From the NCBI GenBank assembly GCA_017428215.1, contig JAFRRH010000009.1:1-56030 (forward strand): a DNA stretch of 56,030 nt, given 5' to 3'. The stretch comes from Selenomonadaceae bacterium (GTDB lineage Bacteria; Bacillota; Negativicutes; Selenomonadales; Selenomonadaceae). Of this stretch, positions 35,596-44,908 are shown piece by piece. The position numbers were made by a program, and so were the translations under genes. Every line of letters begins with the position of its first letter. Positions within the stretch are counted from its first letter, which is position 1. Below the pieces are notes generated by a model, which had not been told where the DNA came from, did no database searches, and saw nothing but the letters and a program-made list of their open reading frames with translations.

Positions 35596-37424
35596 AAAAA
35601 ATTGACGGCACACCAAAAAGTTTAAAGCAACTATTGCAAAACACAAAGTATACAATCCACTACTACCAGCGTGAATATCGTTGGCAACGCAAGCACATCG
35701 AAGAACTAATTGACGACCTCACGTCAGAGTTTTTGGAAAATTATCAGCCTCATCATCAGCGCGACGAAGTTGCAAATTACGGCTCATACTTTATGGGTTC
35801 AATCGTTTTGGCAGGGCACGAAAACGCAATTATCGACGGACAACAAAGATTTTCTTCGCTGACATTGTTGCTTACGTATCTAAACAATCGTTTACGTCAA
35901 CTTAACAAAAGTTACAGCATGATTGAAGCAATGATTTTTTCGGAAGTCTACGGTAAAAAATCTTTTAATATAAATGTCGCCGAGCGTCAAGCTTGCATGA
36001 CGGCAATTTATGAAAACAAACTCGCAAACTTTGACGTAGTAAACGCTTCTGAATCCGTCAAAAATCTTTGTGCAAGATACAACGACATTGAAGAAATTTT
36101 TCCGCCCGACATCACCGACGATATGCTTTTGTATTTTTGCGATTGGCTTGTAGAAAAAGTTTTCTTCATAGAAATTGTTGCTTCCACAGAGCAGGATGCA
36201 CATAAAATTTTCGTATCAATGAACGATCGCGGCTTGAGTTTGACTTCAACGGAAATGCTCAAAGGCTATCTTCTTTCCGAAATTAAAAATGATACCCTTC
36301 GTGAAAAGCTCAACGGCGTGTGGAAAGATGAGATTTTCGCCTTGAAAAAATTTGACGACAAAGGCGATGAAATTTTTATCAAAACTTGGCTCCGTGCTCA
36401 ATACGCCGAAACGATTCGACAGGGGCGTGCCGGTGCCGTCAACGAAGACTTTGACATTATCGGCGGTCCCTTTCACAAATGGGTACGCGATAATCACGCC
36501 AATCTCAAGCTCAATTCGTCAGCAGACTATGAGCAATTCCTTAAAAATTTTTCTCGCTTTGCCAAAATTTATCGGCAGATACGGGACGCAGAAGATAATT
36601 TCGCGGCGGCAACGAAGTACGTTTTCTACAACGCACAACTGAATTTTACTTTGCAACCGCAAGTTCTATTGGCATCTGTTTGCCCCGACGATAATGACGA
36701 GACTGTCATGCAGAAAATTAATTTAGCAGCGCGTTTTCTCGATTTGTGGATAAATACGCGGATAACCAACGGAAAATCGCTTGACTACAGTACAGTTAAA
36801 AATTATATCTTTAATCTTACCAAAGACATTCGCCGCTTGCCCGTCAGTGACCTTAAAGTTGTGCTGAAAAGTCATTATGCCGCTTTGAATTATGATCCCG
36901 TTAACGCACTTCATAAGCAACTCAAATTAAATAAGTCCACCAAAAAATCTATCAAAAACCTTTTGGCGCGAATCACAAGCTTTATCGAAGAGCAAACCAA
37001 AGTTACGCCCAACTATGTCACTTACATGGAAAAGCAGACGAAAAATCCTTTTGAAGTTGAGCATATCATCTGCGATCATTTTAATTGGTTTAAAGGTACG
37101 TTTGCTGACGAAGATGAATTCGACCGCTACCGTAACAGCATTGGTGCCTTACTCCTGCTACGTAAAAGTATCAACGCCAGCTTGAAAGATAGCCTTTATG
37201 ACGTGAAACTTGACAAATATTGCTCGACGGACGGAAATATTTATGCGGCGTCGCTCGGTGCGCAAACTTATCAAAACAACCCGCGCTTGAAAAAATTTAT
37301 TGCTGATAACAATTTGCCGTTTGAGCCATTCGATAAATTTGGCAAGGCGGAAATTCAAAAGCGGACAGATCTTGTAGTTCAGCTTGTGAATTTAATTTGG
37401 AATGCTGAGGAATTCAATGTTTGA
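35592..37424 (+). CDS. DUF262/DUF1524 (GmrSD-like) protein
   Basis: A 610-residue protein with an N-terminal DUF262 domain (QREYRWQRKHIEELIDDL and the nucleotide motif IIDGQQRFSSLTLL) and a C-terminal DUF1524 region (NPFEVEHIICDHF, then RNSIGALLLLRKSIN). This architecture is that of GmrSD-type type IV restriction and related phage defence proteins. The DUF1524 HNH motif here is EHIICDHF; the usual EHIxP proline is missing. ATGA overlap with glmS and an eight-base overlap with the methylase suggest a coupled cassette. GATC sites are denser here than elsewhere in the window. Exact target unknown. Confidence 0.83.
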   Translation: MKKIDGTPKSLKQLLQNTKYTIHYYQREYRWQRKHIEELIDDLTSEFLENYQPHHQRDEVANYGSYFMGSIVLAGHENAIIDGQQRFSSLTLLLTYLNNRLRQLNKSYSMIEAMIFSEVYGKKSFNINVAERQACMTAIYENKLANFDVVNASESVKNLCARYNDIEEIFPPDITDDMLLYFCDWLVEKVFFIEIVASTEQDAHKIFVSMNDRGLSLTSTEMLKGYLLSEIKNDTLREKLNGVWKDEIFALKKFDDKGDEIFIKTWLRAQYAETIRQGRAGAVNEDFDIIGGPFHKWVRDNHANLKLNSSADYEQFLKNFSRFAKIYRQIRDAEDNFAAATKYVFYNAQLNFTLQPQVLLASVCPDDNDETVMQKINLAARFLDLWINTRITNGKSLDYSTVKNYIFNLTKDIRRLPVSDLKVVLKSHYAALNYDPVNALHKQLKLNKSTKKSIKNLLARITSFIEEQTKVTPNYVTYMEKQTKNPFEVEHIICDHFNWFKGTFADEDEFDRYRNSIGALLLLRKSINASLKDSLYDVKLDKYCSTDGNIYAASLGAQTYQNNPRLKKFIADNNLPFEPFDKFGKAEIQKRTDLVVQLVNLIWNAEEFNV

Positions 37425-38187
37425 CGCATTTTTTAAAGACGAAAATTCTAAGCTTTATCTTGCCGACTCGTTGAAGTTGTTAGAAAGTTTTTCCGACGAG
37501 TTTGTTGACGTGATTTTTGCTGACCCACCTTATTTCCTGTCAAACGGTGGAATAACTTGCAAGGGCGGCAAGATGACTTCAGTAAATAAAGGCAAGTGGG
37601 ATAAAATTTCTACGCTTGAAGATAAACACAAATTCAATCGACGCTGGATTAGTCTTTGCAGAAAAATTCTCAAGCCGGACGGAACAATTTGGATTAGCGG
37701 CACGTTGCACAATATTTATTCGGTCGGCATGGCTCTTGAGCAAGAAGGCTTTAAAATTATGAACAATATCACTTGGCAGAAGACTAATCCGCCGCCGAAC
37801 TTGAGTTGCAAATATTTCACGCACAGCACAGAGACGATTCTTTGGGCAAAAAAAAACGCCAACGCTAAACATTTTTTCAACTACGAGCTGATGAAGGAAC
37901 TCAACGACGGCAAGCAAATGAAAGATGTTTGGCAGGGAGCTTTGACGCCCCAACGCGAAAAAATTTTCGGCAAGCACCCGACGCAAAAGCCGCTTTACTT
38001 ACTGAAAAAAATTTTGCTGTCGTCCACTCGTGAGGGCGATTTAGTCTTGGATCCTTTTTGCGGTTCGGGTACAACGGGCGTCGCTTGCAAACTTTTGGGC
38101 AGAAAATTTATCGGGATTGACAACGACCGCGACTTCATTGCACTTGCTAAGGAAAGGTTGATACGCGCTGATGAGCAGAAATTTTGA
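37417..38187 (+). CDS. DpnA-like adenine-N6 DNA methyltransferase (GATC)
   Basis: A 256-residue beta-class methylase: catalytic DPPY at residues 36-39 comes before the SAM motif DPFCGSGTTGVA near residue 210. Long stretches match what I recall of pneumococcal DpnA (M2.DpnII): DPPYFLSNGGI, GTLHNIYSVGMALEQEGFKI, NNITWQKTNPPPNLSC, YFTHSTETILWA and KHPTQKP. DpnA methylates GATC in single- and double-stranded DNA. ATG 37417 is chosen over 37402 because TGAGG is six bases upstream. The Dam-like partner DpnM is absent. It overlaps the nuclease gene by 17 bases. Confidence 0.9.
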   Translation: MFDAFFKDENSKLYLADSLKLLESFSDEFVDVIFADPPYFLSNGGITCKGGKMTSVNKGKWDKISTLEDKHKFNRRWISLCRKILKPDGTIWISGTLHNIYSVGMALEQEGFKIMNNITWQKTNPPPNLSCKYFTHSTETILWAKKNANAKHFFNYELMKELNDGKQMKDVWQGALTPQREKIFGKHPTQKPLYLLKKILLSSTREGDLVLDPFCGSGTTGVACKLLGRKFIGIDNDRDFIALAKERLIRADEQKF

Positions 38188-39010
38188 GGCTTGGCTTAAA
38201 ACTTTTCGCGCCTCGATTAATGATTACGACTACTACACCGACTTTGCAAAGGTTTATGATAATGCCGAGCAACTTAAGCCGGAAATTTATCTTCTAAATT
38301 CGCTTGTCGGATCTAAAAATATCGAACGGGATTTTGAAAATCTTTTGGCAAAATATCCCGCGTGCTTGCAGGCAATTCCTATTCTCCTAGCCGTCCGCGC
38401 AGAAGAAATTTTTTGCCGCGATGTAAATTATCATTTCGACAAGCCTACGCAATCTGTTGAACAATATAAATATTTTATGCGGGCGACGGGGATTTTCGAC
38501 TTGTTGCAGAATCACATTATCGCCAATTTATATGATTACGTTACGGGTGTCGAAGTCGGTTTGGATTCAAACGGGCGTAAAAATCGCGGCGGTCATCAAA
38601 TGGAAAATCTCGTTGAAAAATTTTTGATTAAGGCGGGCGTCATTTATCACAAGGAAATTTACCTTAACGATGTAGAAAAAATGTTCGGGCTTGACTTGTC
38701 TGCAATTTCTGCTGAAGGTACTTCAACCAAGCGTTTTGATTTTGTCGTTAAGAATTCCAACAACGTTTTTGGTATCGAGACAAATTTTTATGCGAGTGGC
38801 GGCTCCAAACTCAACGAGACTGCACGGAGCTATAAAATGATTGCCGAAGAGTCGAAAAATATTAACGGCTTCAAATTCGTGTGGATAACTGACGGCAATG
38901 GCTGGAAATCTGCGCGGAAAAATTTAAAGGAAACTTTTCTCGTCCTCGACACGCTGTATAATATTAAAGATTTTGAAAACGGAATTTTTCGGGAGCTTTT
39001 CAATGAATGA
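38171..39010 (+). CDS. DpnII-like type II restriction endonuclease (GATC)
   Basis: A 279-residue protein that follows the DpnII nuclease from memory along its length: DYDYYTDFAKVYDNAEQLK, LLNSLVGSKNIERDFENLL, GIFDLLQNHIIANLYDYVTG, GVEVGLDSNGRKNRGG, then KRFDFVVKNSNNVFGIETNFY with the metal-binding Asp and Glu (FDFV...GIETNFY) and LNETARSYKMIAEESK. Predicted to cut unmethylated GATC. It starts inside the methylase end and ends overlapping wecG by eight bases. The order methylase-nuclease is as in dpnA-dpnB. Confidence 0.9.
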   Translation: MSRNFEAWLKTFRASINDYDYYTDFAKVYDNAEQLKPEIYLLNSLVGSKNIERDFENLLAKYPACLQAIPILLAVRAEEIFCRDVNYHFDKPTQSVEQYKYFMRATGIFDLLQNHIIANLYDYVTGVEVGLDSNGRKNRGGHQMENLVEKFLIKAGVIYHKEIYLNDVEKMFGLDLSAISAEGTSTKRFDFVVKNSNNVFGIETNFYASGGSKLNETARSYKMIAEESKNINGFKFVWITDGNGWKSARKNLKETFLVLDTLYNIKDFENGIFRELFNE

Positions 39011-39728
39011 ACGTGTAGAAATTTTGGGCGTGGAAGTCGACGCGGTGACAATGGTTCAAGCTGTCGAGCGCGTGGTAAATTTAATTGCGGAAAAAAATCC
39101 GTCGATAATTGCAACCGCCAATGCTGAAATGTTATTGAACGCCACGCACGACGCCGAATTGAAAAAAATTTTGAACGCGGCAGATTTAGTCGTTCCTGAC
39201 GGCGCGGGAACGGTTTGGGCGGCTCGTCACTTAGGAAAATTTATGCCGGAACGTGTTGCCGGTTTCGATTTAGTTCAAGAGCTGATGAAGATTGCGCCTG
39301 CGCGGGATATAAAATTTTTCCTGTTCGGAGCCGCACCCGGTATCGCCGATAAAGCTAAGTTAAAAGCCGAATCACTTTATCCCGGCATAAAAATTGTCGG
39401 AACTCGCAACGGCTACTTCAAGCCAGAAGATGAGCCAGAAATTATTTCGCAGATAAAAAATTCCCGCGCAGATGTTTTATTGGCGGCATTGGGCGTACCT
39501 AAGCAAGAAAAGTGGCTATTCAAATACAAGGACGAACTAAAAATTCCCGTGTCAATCGGCGTCGGCGGAACTTTCGATGTAATGGCGGGCGTTGTCAAGC
39601 GTGCGCCGCTGTGGATGCAGAAAGCTCGTCTCGAATGGCTTTTCCGTGCAATGTTGCAACCTAGCCGCGCAGGAAGATTGCTCGCCTTGCCGAAATTCGT
39701 TTGGAAAGTTCATAAACAAAAAAATTAA
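39003..39728 (+). CDS. WecG/TagA/CpsF-family glycosyltransferase (GT26)
   Basis: A 241-residue enzyme that adds N-acetylmannosamine or a related sugar to an undecaprenyl-linked glycan. Family parts are IATANAEMLLNATHDAELK, ADLVVPDGAGTVWAARHLG, FFLFGAAPGIADKAK and LAALGVPKQEKWL, then VGGTFDVMAGVVKRAP and the C-terminal LEWLFRAMLQPSR. The start is ATG 39003, with GGGAG seven bases upstream. It overlaps the restriction gene, so the R-M pair is inserted within an envelope operon. Confidence 0.9.
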   Translation: MNERVEILGVEVDAVTMVQAVERVVNLIAEKNPSIIATANAEMLLNATHDAELKKILNAADLVVPDGAGTVWAARHLGKFMPERVAGFDLVQELMKIAPARDIKFFLFGAAPGIADKAKLKAESLYPGIKIVGTRNGYFKPEDEPEIISQIKNSRADVLLAALGVPKQEKWLFKYKDELKIPVSIGVGGTFDVMAGVVKRAPLWMQKARLEWLFRAMLQPSRAGRLLALPKFVWKVHKQKN

Positions 39729-39751
39729 TAGTTAAAATAAAAGTTGGGAGC

Positions 39752-40387
39752 GTGAAAAACTTGAGCATTATCAGAGAAGGATTTTATTTCGCGGGCGTCG
39801 CGCTCCTTATCGCGCTTTTTTTGGGCGTGCTGATAAGTCCTTACGCCGCGATTTTGCCCGCCGTTATCGCTTGTTACTGCATTTATTTTTTCCGTAATCC
39901 TAACAGAACAATTCCCACCGACGAAAATTTAATCGTCTCGCCCGCCGACGGCACTGTCCAAGACGTCGTAGACGTTGACAGCGACGATTTTATTAAGTCT
40001 AAATGTCGCAAGGTTATAATTTTTTTGTCGGTCTTCGATGTTCACGTTAACCGCAGTCCTATTGCAGGCGAAATTAAAATTCAAAAATACATTTGCGGAA
40101 GATTTCGCCCCGCCTATAAAGATTCAGTTGGCTTTGAAAACGAGCGGCATTTAATCGGCATTGAAAACGATAAACTCCGCGTGACAGTCACTCAAGTTGC
40201 GGGGATTTTGGCGCGGCGAATTGTCAGCTGGGTTACACTTGACGATAAACTTGAGAAGGGCGAACTTTACGGCTTGATTCGGTTCGGCTCGTGTACGGAA
40301 ATTGTTGTGCCCGATAACGTTGAAGTTTTAGTTAAGAAGGGCGATAAGGTGCGCGGCGGCGAATCGATTATCGGAAAAATAAGGTGA
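39752..40387 (+). CDS. psd: Phosphatidylserine decarboxylase (short, PSD-A type)
   Basis: Makes phosphatidylethanolamine. The 211-residue proenzyme has two N-terminal membrane segments, RNPNRTIPTDENLIVSPADG, VFDVHVNRSPIAG and FGSCTEIVVP, where Gly-Ser is the usual self-cleavage and pyruvoyl site. The GTG at 39752 lies almost on GGGAG; a TTG nine bases later (39761) is better spaced and may be the true start. pssA follows, as is common in this pathway. Confidence 0.9.
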   Translation: MKNLSIIREGFYFAGVALLIALFLGVLISPYAAILPAVIACYCIYFFRNPNRTIPTDENLIVSPADGTVQDVVDVDSDDFIKSKCRKVIIFLSVFDVHVNRSPIAGEIKIQKYICGRFRPAYKDSVGFENERHLIGIENDKLRVTVTQVAGILARRIVSWVTLDDKLEKGELYGLIRFGSCTEIVVPDNVEVLVKKGDKVRGGESIIGKIR

Positions 40388-40397
40388 GGTGGCGGCA

Positions 40398-41102
40398 ATG
40401 AAATGGATACTGCCAAACGCTTGCACGGCGGCAAATTTATTCTTCGGAATGCTTTCTATACTCTCAACTTACGAGGGAGATTTTTTTTATGCGTCGGTGT
40501 TTATTTTGCTCGCGCTGATAGCCGACGGCATGGACGGACGAGTTGCCCGCGCTCTAAACGCCGCTTCGGAACTGGGCAAGGAAATGGATTCGCTTTGTGA
40601 TTTAGGCTCGTTTGGAGTGGCTCCCGCGTTTTTGGCTTATGCTTTCTGTATGTATAATTACGGATCACTCGGCAAGGCGGCGGCAATAATTTTTGCATTA
40701 TGCGGTATGTGGCGGCTCGCAAGATTTAACGTCAATACAAATGTCGTACACGGATTTTTTATGGGGTTGGCAATTCCGGCAGGCGGTTGCATTGTCGCGA
40801 CGACGACGCTTTTATTTTTAGCAATGGATATTCACCCTGAAAAATTCGGGCTTGTCTATCCAATAACCGTTATAATTGTCGCTTATCTTATGGTCAGTCA
40901 CGTGCATTATCCGAATTTCAAAGGCGACGGCGGCGAAAAAATTTTTCTCGTTGCTAAAATTTTCGCGGCGGCAATGTTCGCAGGAATAATTTTCTTAACA
41001 AAAGAATTTCCAGTTCAAGGAGTGTTGACGGCGATTTTCTCAACGTATGCGGTTTTCGGTATCGTCAATTCACTTTTTGCCTTGATGACACGCTCCCAAT
41101 AA
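40398..41102 (+). CDS. pssA: CDP-diacylglycerol-serine O-phosphatidyltransferase
   Basis: Makes phosphatidylserine, the substrate for Psd. The 234-residue polytopic protein has the CDP-alcohol motif spread over DGMDGRVARALN and GKEMDSLCD (D-G-x2-A-R-x8-G-x3-D-x3-D). ATG 40398 is chosen because GAGGTGG lies five bases upstream; the longer frame from GTG 40389 overlaps that site. It starts ten bases after psd and ends the glmS chain before the eno promoter. Confidence 0.92.
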   Translation: MKWILPNACTAANLFFGMLSILSTYEGDFFYASVFILLALIADGMDGRVARALNAASELGKEMDSLCDLGSFGVAPAFLAYAFCMYNYGSLGKAAAIIFALCGMWRLARFNVNTNVVHGFFMGLAIPAGGCIVATTTLLFLAMDIHPEKFGLVYPITVIIVAYLMVSHVHYPNFKGDGGEKIFLVAKIFAAAMFAGIIFLTKEFPVQGVLTAIFSTYAVFGIVNSLFALMTRSQ

Positions 41103-41126
41103 ATGAAAAAATTTTTAGAAAATATC

Positions 41127-41154
41127 TTGCAAACCGCGCTTGAAATGGTATAAT
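41127..41154 (+). promoter_or_regulatory. Promoter of eno
   Basis: TTGCAA (41127-41132), 16-base spacer, TATAAT (41149-41154), 49 bases before the eno ATG, with AAGGGGG as ribosome site. Confidence 0.75.
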
Positions 41155-41173
41155 GCGGCTATGGAATTTTTAA

Positions 41174-42538
<1,365 letters not shown>

Positions 42539-42571
42539 GTCGTCAGCAACAACTTAACAACTAACAAAATT

Positions 42572-42606
42572 AAAGGCACCTCCTCAATTCGGGGAAGTGC
42601 CTTTTT
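42572..42606. terminator. Strong bidirectional terminator after eno
   Basis: AAAGGCAC (42572-42579) pairs with GTGCCTTT, with inner TCC/GGA pairing, and the arm ends in TTTTT. The A-run on the left gives a T-run on the minus strand for the convergent GGDEF gene. Confidence 0.88.
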
Positions 42607-42619
42607 CGTTGTTTTATAT

Positions 42620-44569
42620 TTATGTTCTCGCGGCTTTCATAGCCAATTTATTTTCGTACATTTCTTTATCTGCTCGTTTAAAAACTTCGTCAGCATTTTT
42701 ATCTTTATCGGGGTCGTAGATTGCAACGCCGACCGCCGCCGAAACTTTTTCCCACAATGCAAGCGATTCATTGGAAAGTTTATGCTCCATTTCGGATTTG
42801 AATTGCGCCACGAAATATTTGCTCAGTGAAACTTTTTCACCCGCTAAAATTACAACGAATTCATCACCACCGACACGATAAACATTTTCCGCGCCAAAGA
42901 CCGCACACGTTAGACGGCAAGCATTTTGCAGATAAGTATTGCCTATTTCATGTCCGTAAGTGTCGTTGACGCGCTTAAGATAGTTCACGTCAACCATAAT
43001 AATACAAAACTCCACACCAACGCCAGCGGAAATTTTTTCGTCCAACTCGGCAATCCGCTCAACATAGGCAGTTTTATTTTTAACACCCGTCAACGAATCT
43101 TTATGCGCGATTTCGTCCATAGCGAAGACTTTGCCAAGCATGTCAGCGACTTGAATTTTTGCTTTTTGTAAATGTTCCAAGTATCTCAAAACATTTTCTG
43201 TCGTCCTAAGCAAGGCGAGATATAAATTTTCTATCTCGTCGCCAGTGTGTATCTTTAAATTTTTGATAGTCTCAATATTTTTTTCGCGCGCCGCCACGCT
43301 ATCATAAGAAAAATTTCGGGCGCAGTAAGCTATCGTGTTGACGGGCAAAATTATATTGTTCTCGACGAACGCCCGACCAATCGCGAAGATAAATATAAAA
43401 CAGCCCGCGAACAACGCCAGCAACTTGATAATAAAAACGTGCGTGTACTCAAGGAGCATTTCCATAGAAAAATCAAGCGCGACGTAACATTGACAGTCTC
43501 CCTCATCGTCGTAAACCGGCTTAAAAAGCGTGAGCAGATAACCGTATTTGTCATCGGTGATTATCGGCGGAATCGGTCTGCCTGCAATTAAATCGTCGCG
43601 ATAAGGCAAAAGACTTTCATCTAACTCAATGACTTGTCCAGGTTTATCGCCCTCAAGATTTGCCGCGTTCAAGTCAAAGACAACGTGACAGCCATCCTCC
43701 AAAATTCTGTAGACGTAAAGATAACGGGCGTCAGTGGAACTGTTTTTTATCGCGTAAAGTTTTTCCTCCGTTTTTTTATAGCCGTCTGCCTCTCGTCCAA
43801 ATTCTATAAAGTCGTCTACATGATAAGGATTTATCTCGTTGACAGCAACAGCTACCATGCCGTCGACAGTTTTAATCCGTTCGTCAATGGCGGTGTCCTT
43901 GAACAACAGGTAACTTATCAGTGCGATTGTACTCGACGCAAAAAGCGAACTCAACATTAAGATTGCAAGCGTCTTCGTGCGCAGTGACGACGATAAATAA
44001 CTTTGTTCACTGACGACTTGTTTCATTTCTTCGGACAGTGGAGCTTGCCTCTGCCCCAACACGCGGAAATCTTCTCCAATCTGCGCGGGCGTTAATTTTA
44101 ATAGTGCAAACGCTAGCAACACCGAAAAACTTTTATCGAATACCTCGTTGAAGATATTTTCCACAAAGTCCGTTTCAAATTCGTTGACCGACTTTAAAAA
44201 GCTCGTCGAGTTAAGAAAATCCGCGATTAATAAATCCAGCGTTCCCGCTATAAACGTTAGCGAAGGAATAATTATCAGCAACTTGCCGATATTGTTAAAA
44301 AAACCTCTTCGTGCAAAAAACGTCGTAAAAATCGCGACAAAAACATTGACGGAGCAAAAATACATTTGCGACGGCTCGAAGAAAGCCTTACATAAATTTG
44401 TAAAAAAACCTACCGCAATACCAGGCGCATAACCGCCCAGTGCCGCGATAAAAATTGTGCCGCTCGTGTCCAGATAAATGGGCAAATCAAAAACTTCCGC
44501 GACTAAAGAACCAACCAGATTTAAAATCAATCCACCTATGCAAATTAATATGAGTTTTCCGTTAGACAA
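42620..44569 (-). CDS. Membrane-bound GGDEF protein (diguanylate cyclase)
   Basis: The 649-residue protein has an N-terminal membrane domain of five to six spans (residues 1-180) whose LDTSGTIFIAALGGYAPGI stretch resembles ECF-type substrate-binding membrane proteins. A second span near 205, an extracytoplasmic sensor (about 225-385), a span near 390-410, a HAMP-like linker and a GGDEF domain at about 490-649 follow. The domain has DSLTGVKNK and an intact VGGDEF site, so cyclic-di-GMP synthesis is predicted. The start is TTG 44569 behind AGGAAGAG. No EAL domain. The ligand is unknown. Confidence 0.88.
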   Translation of the reverse strand: MSNGKLILICIGGLILNLVGSLVAEVFDLPIYLDTSGTIFIAALGGYAPGIAVGFFTNLCKAFFEPSQMYFCSVNVFVAIFTTFFARRGFFNNIGKLLIIIPSLTFIAGTLDLLIADFLNSTSFLKSVNEFETDFVENIFNEVFDKSFSVLLAFALLKLTPAQIGEDFRVLGQRQAPLSEEMKQVVSEQSYLSSSLRTKTLAILMLSSLFASSTIALISYLLFKDTAIDERIKTVDGMVAVAVNEINPYHVDDFIEFGREADGYKKTEEKLYAIKNSSTDARYLYVYRILEDGCHVVFDLNAANLEGDKPGQVIELDESLLPYRDDLIAGRPIPPIITDDKYGYLLTLFKPVYDDEGDCQCYVALDFSMEMLLEYTHVFIIKLLALFAGCFIFIFAIGRAFVENNIILPVNTIAYCARNFSYDSVAAREKNIETIKNLKIHTGDEIENLYLALLRTTENVLRYLEHLQKAKIQVADMLGKVFAMDEIAHKDSLTGVKNKTAYVERIAELDEKISAGVGVEFCIIMVDVNYLKRVNDTYGHEIGNTYLQNACRLTCAVFGAENVYRVGGDEFVVILAGEKVSLSKYFVAQFKSEMEHKLSNESLALWEKVSAAVGVAIYDPDKDKNADEVFKRADKEMYENKLAMKAART

Positions 44570-44610
44570 TTAACGCTCTTCCTTATATGAAAATTTTTTT
44601 GTAGCAAAGG

Positions 44611-44907
44611 TTAAGGGGTTTGTGAAAGTGCTTTGGTTGCCTCGTTTACTTTATTGGTTGCATCTTCCATTTGTTTTTCTACTACGTTCAAATCTTCCAT
44701 TTCCGGCACTTGTTCCACGTCAATTCCTGCCTTTTTGAGCACTGGGGCGGCAACCTCTTTTGTTTTGGCAAATAATTTTTGTTTGTAACTGTCTACAGTT
44801 CCGGGTACGTTGGGAATTTCGGGTGCGGTGTTTGTCATGCTGTAAGCAACTAACGCCGTTGCCATAGCGACTATTAACACGAAGAAACCTAAAAATTTTT
44901 TTAACAT
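44611..44907 (-). CDS. Small exported or membrane-anchored protein
   Basis: A 98-residue protein with an N-terminal hydrophobic signal or anchor (residues 5-23, FLGFFVLIVAMATALVAYS) and a polar alpha-helical remainder rich in Glu, Lys and Thr. Perfect AGGAGG before ATG 44907. It lies between cbiD (one base apart) and the GGDEF gene on the same strand. There is no lipobox Cys. Family not recognised. Confidence 0.72.
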   Translation of the reverse strand: MLKKFLGFFVLIVAMATALVAYSMTNTAPEIPNVPGTVDSYKQKLFAKTKEVAAPVLKKAGIDVEQVPEMEDLNVVEKQMEDATNKVNEATKALSQTP

Positions 44908-44908
44908 G

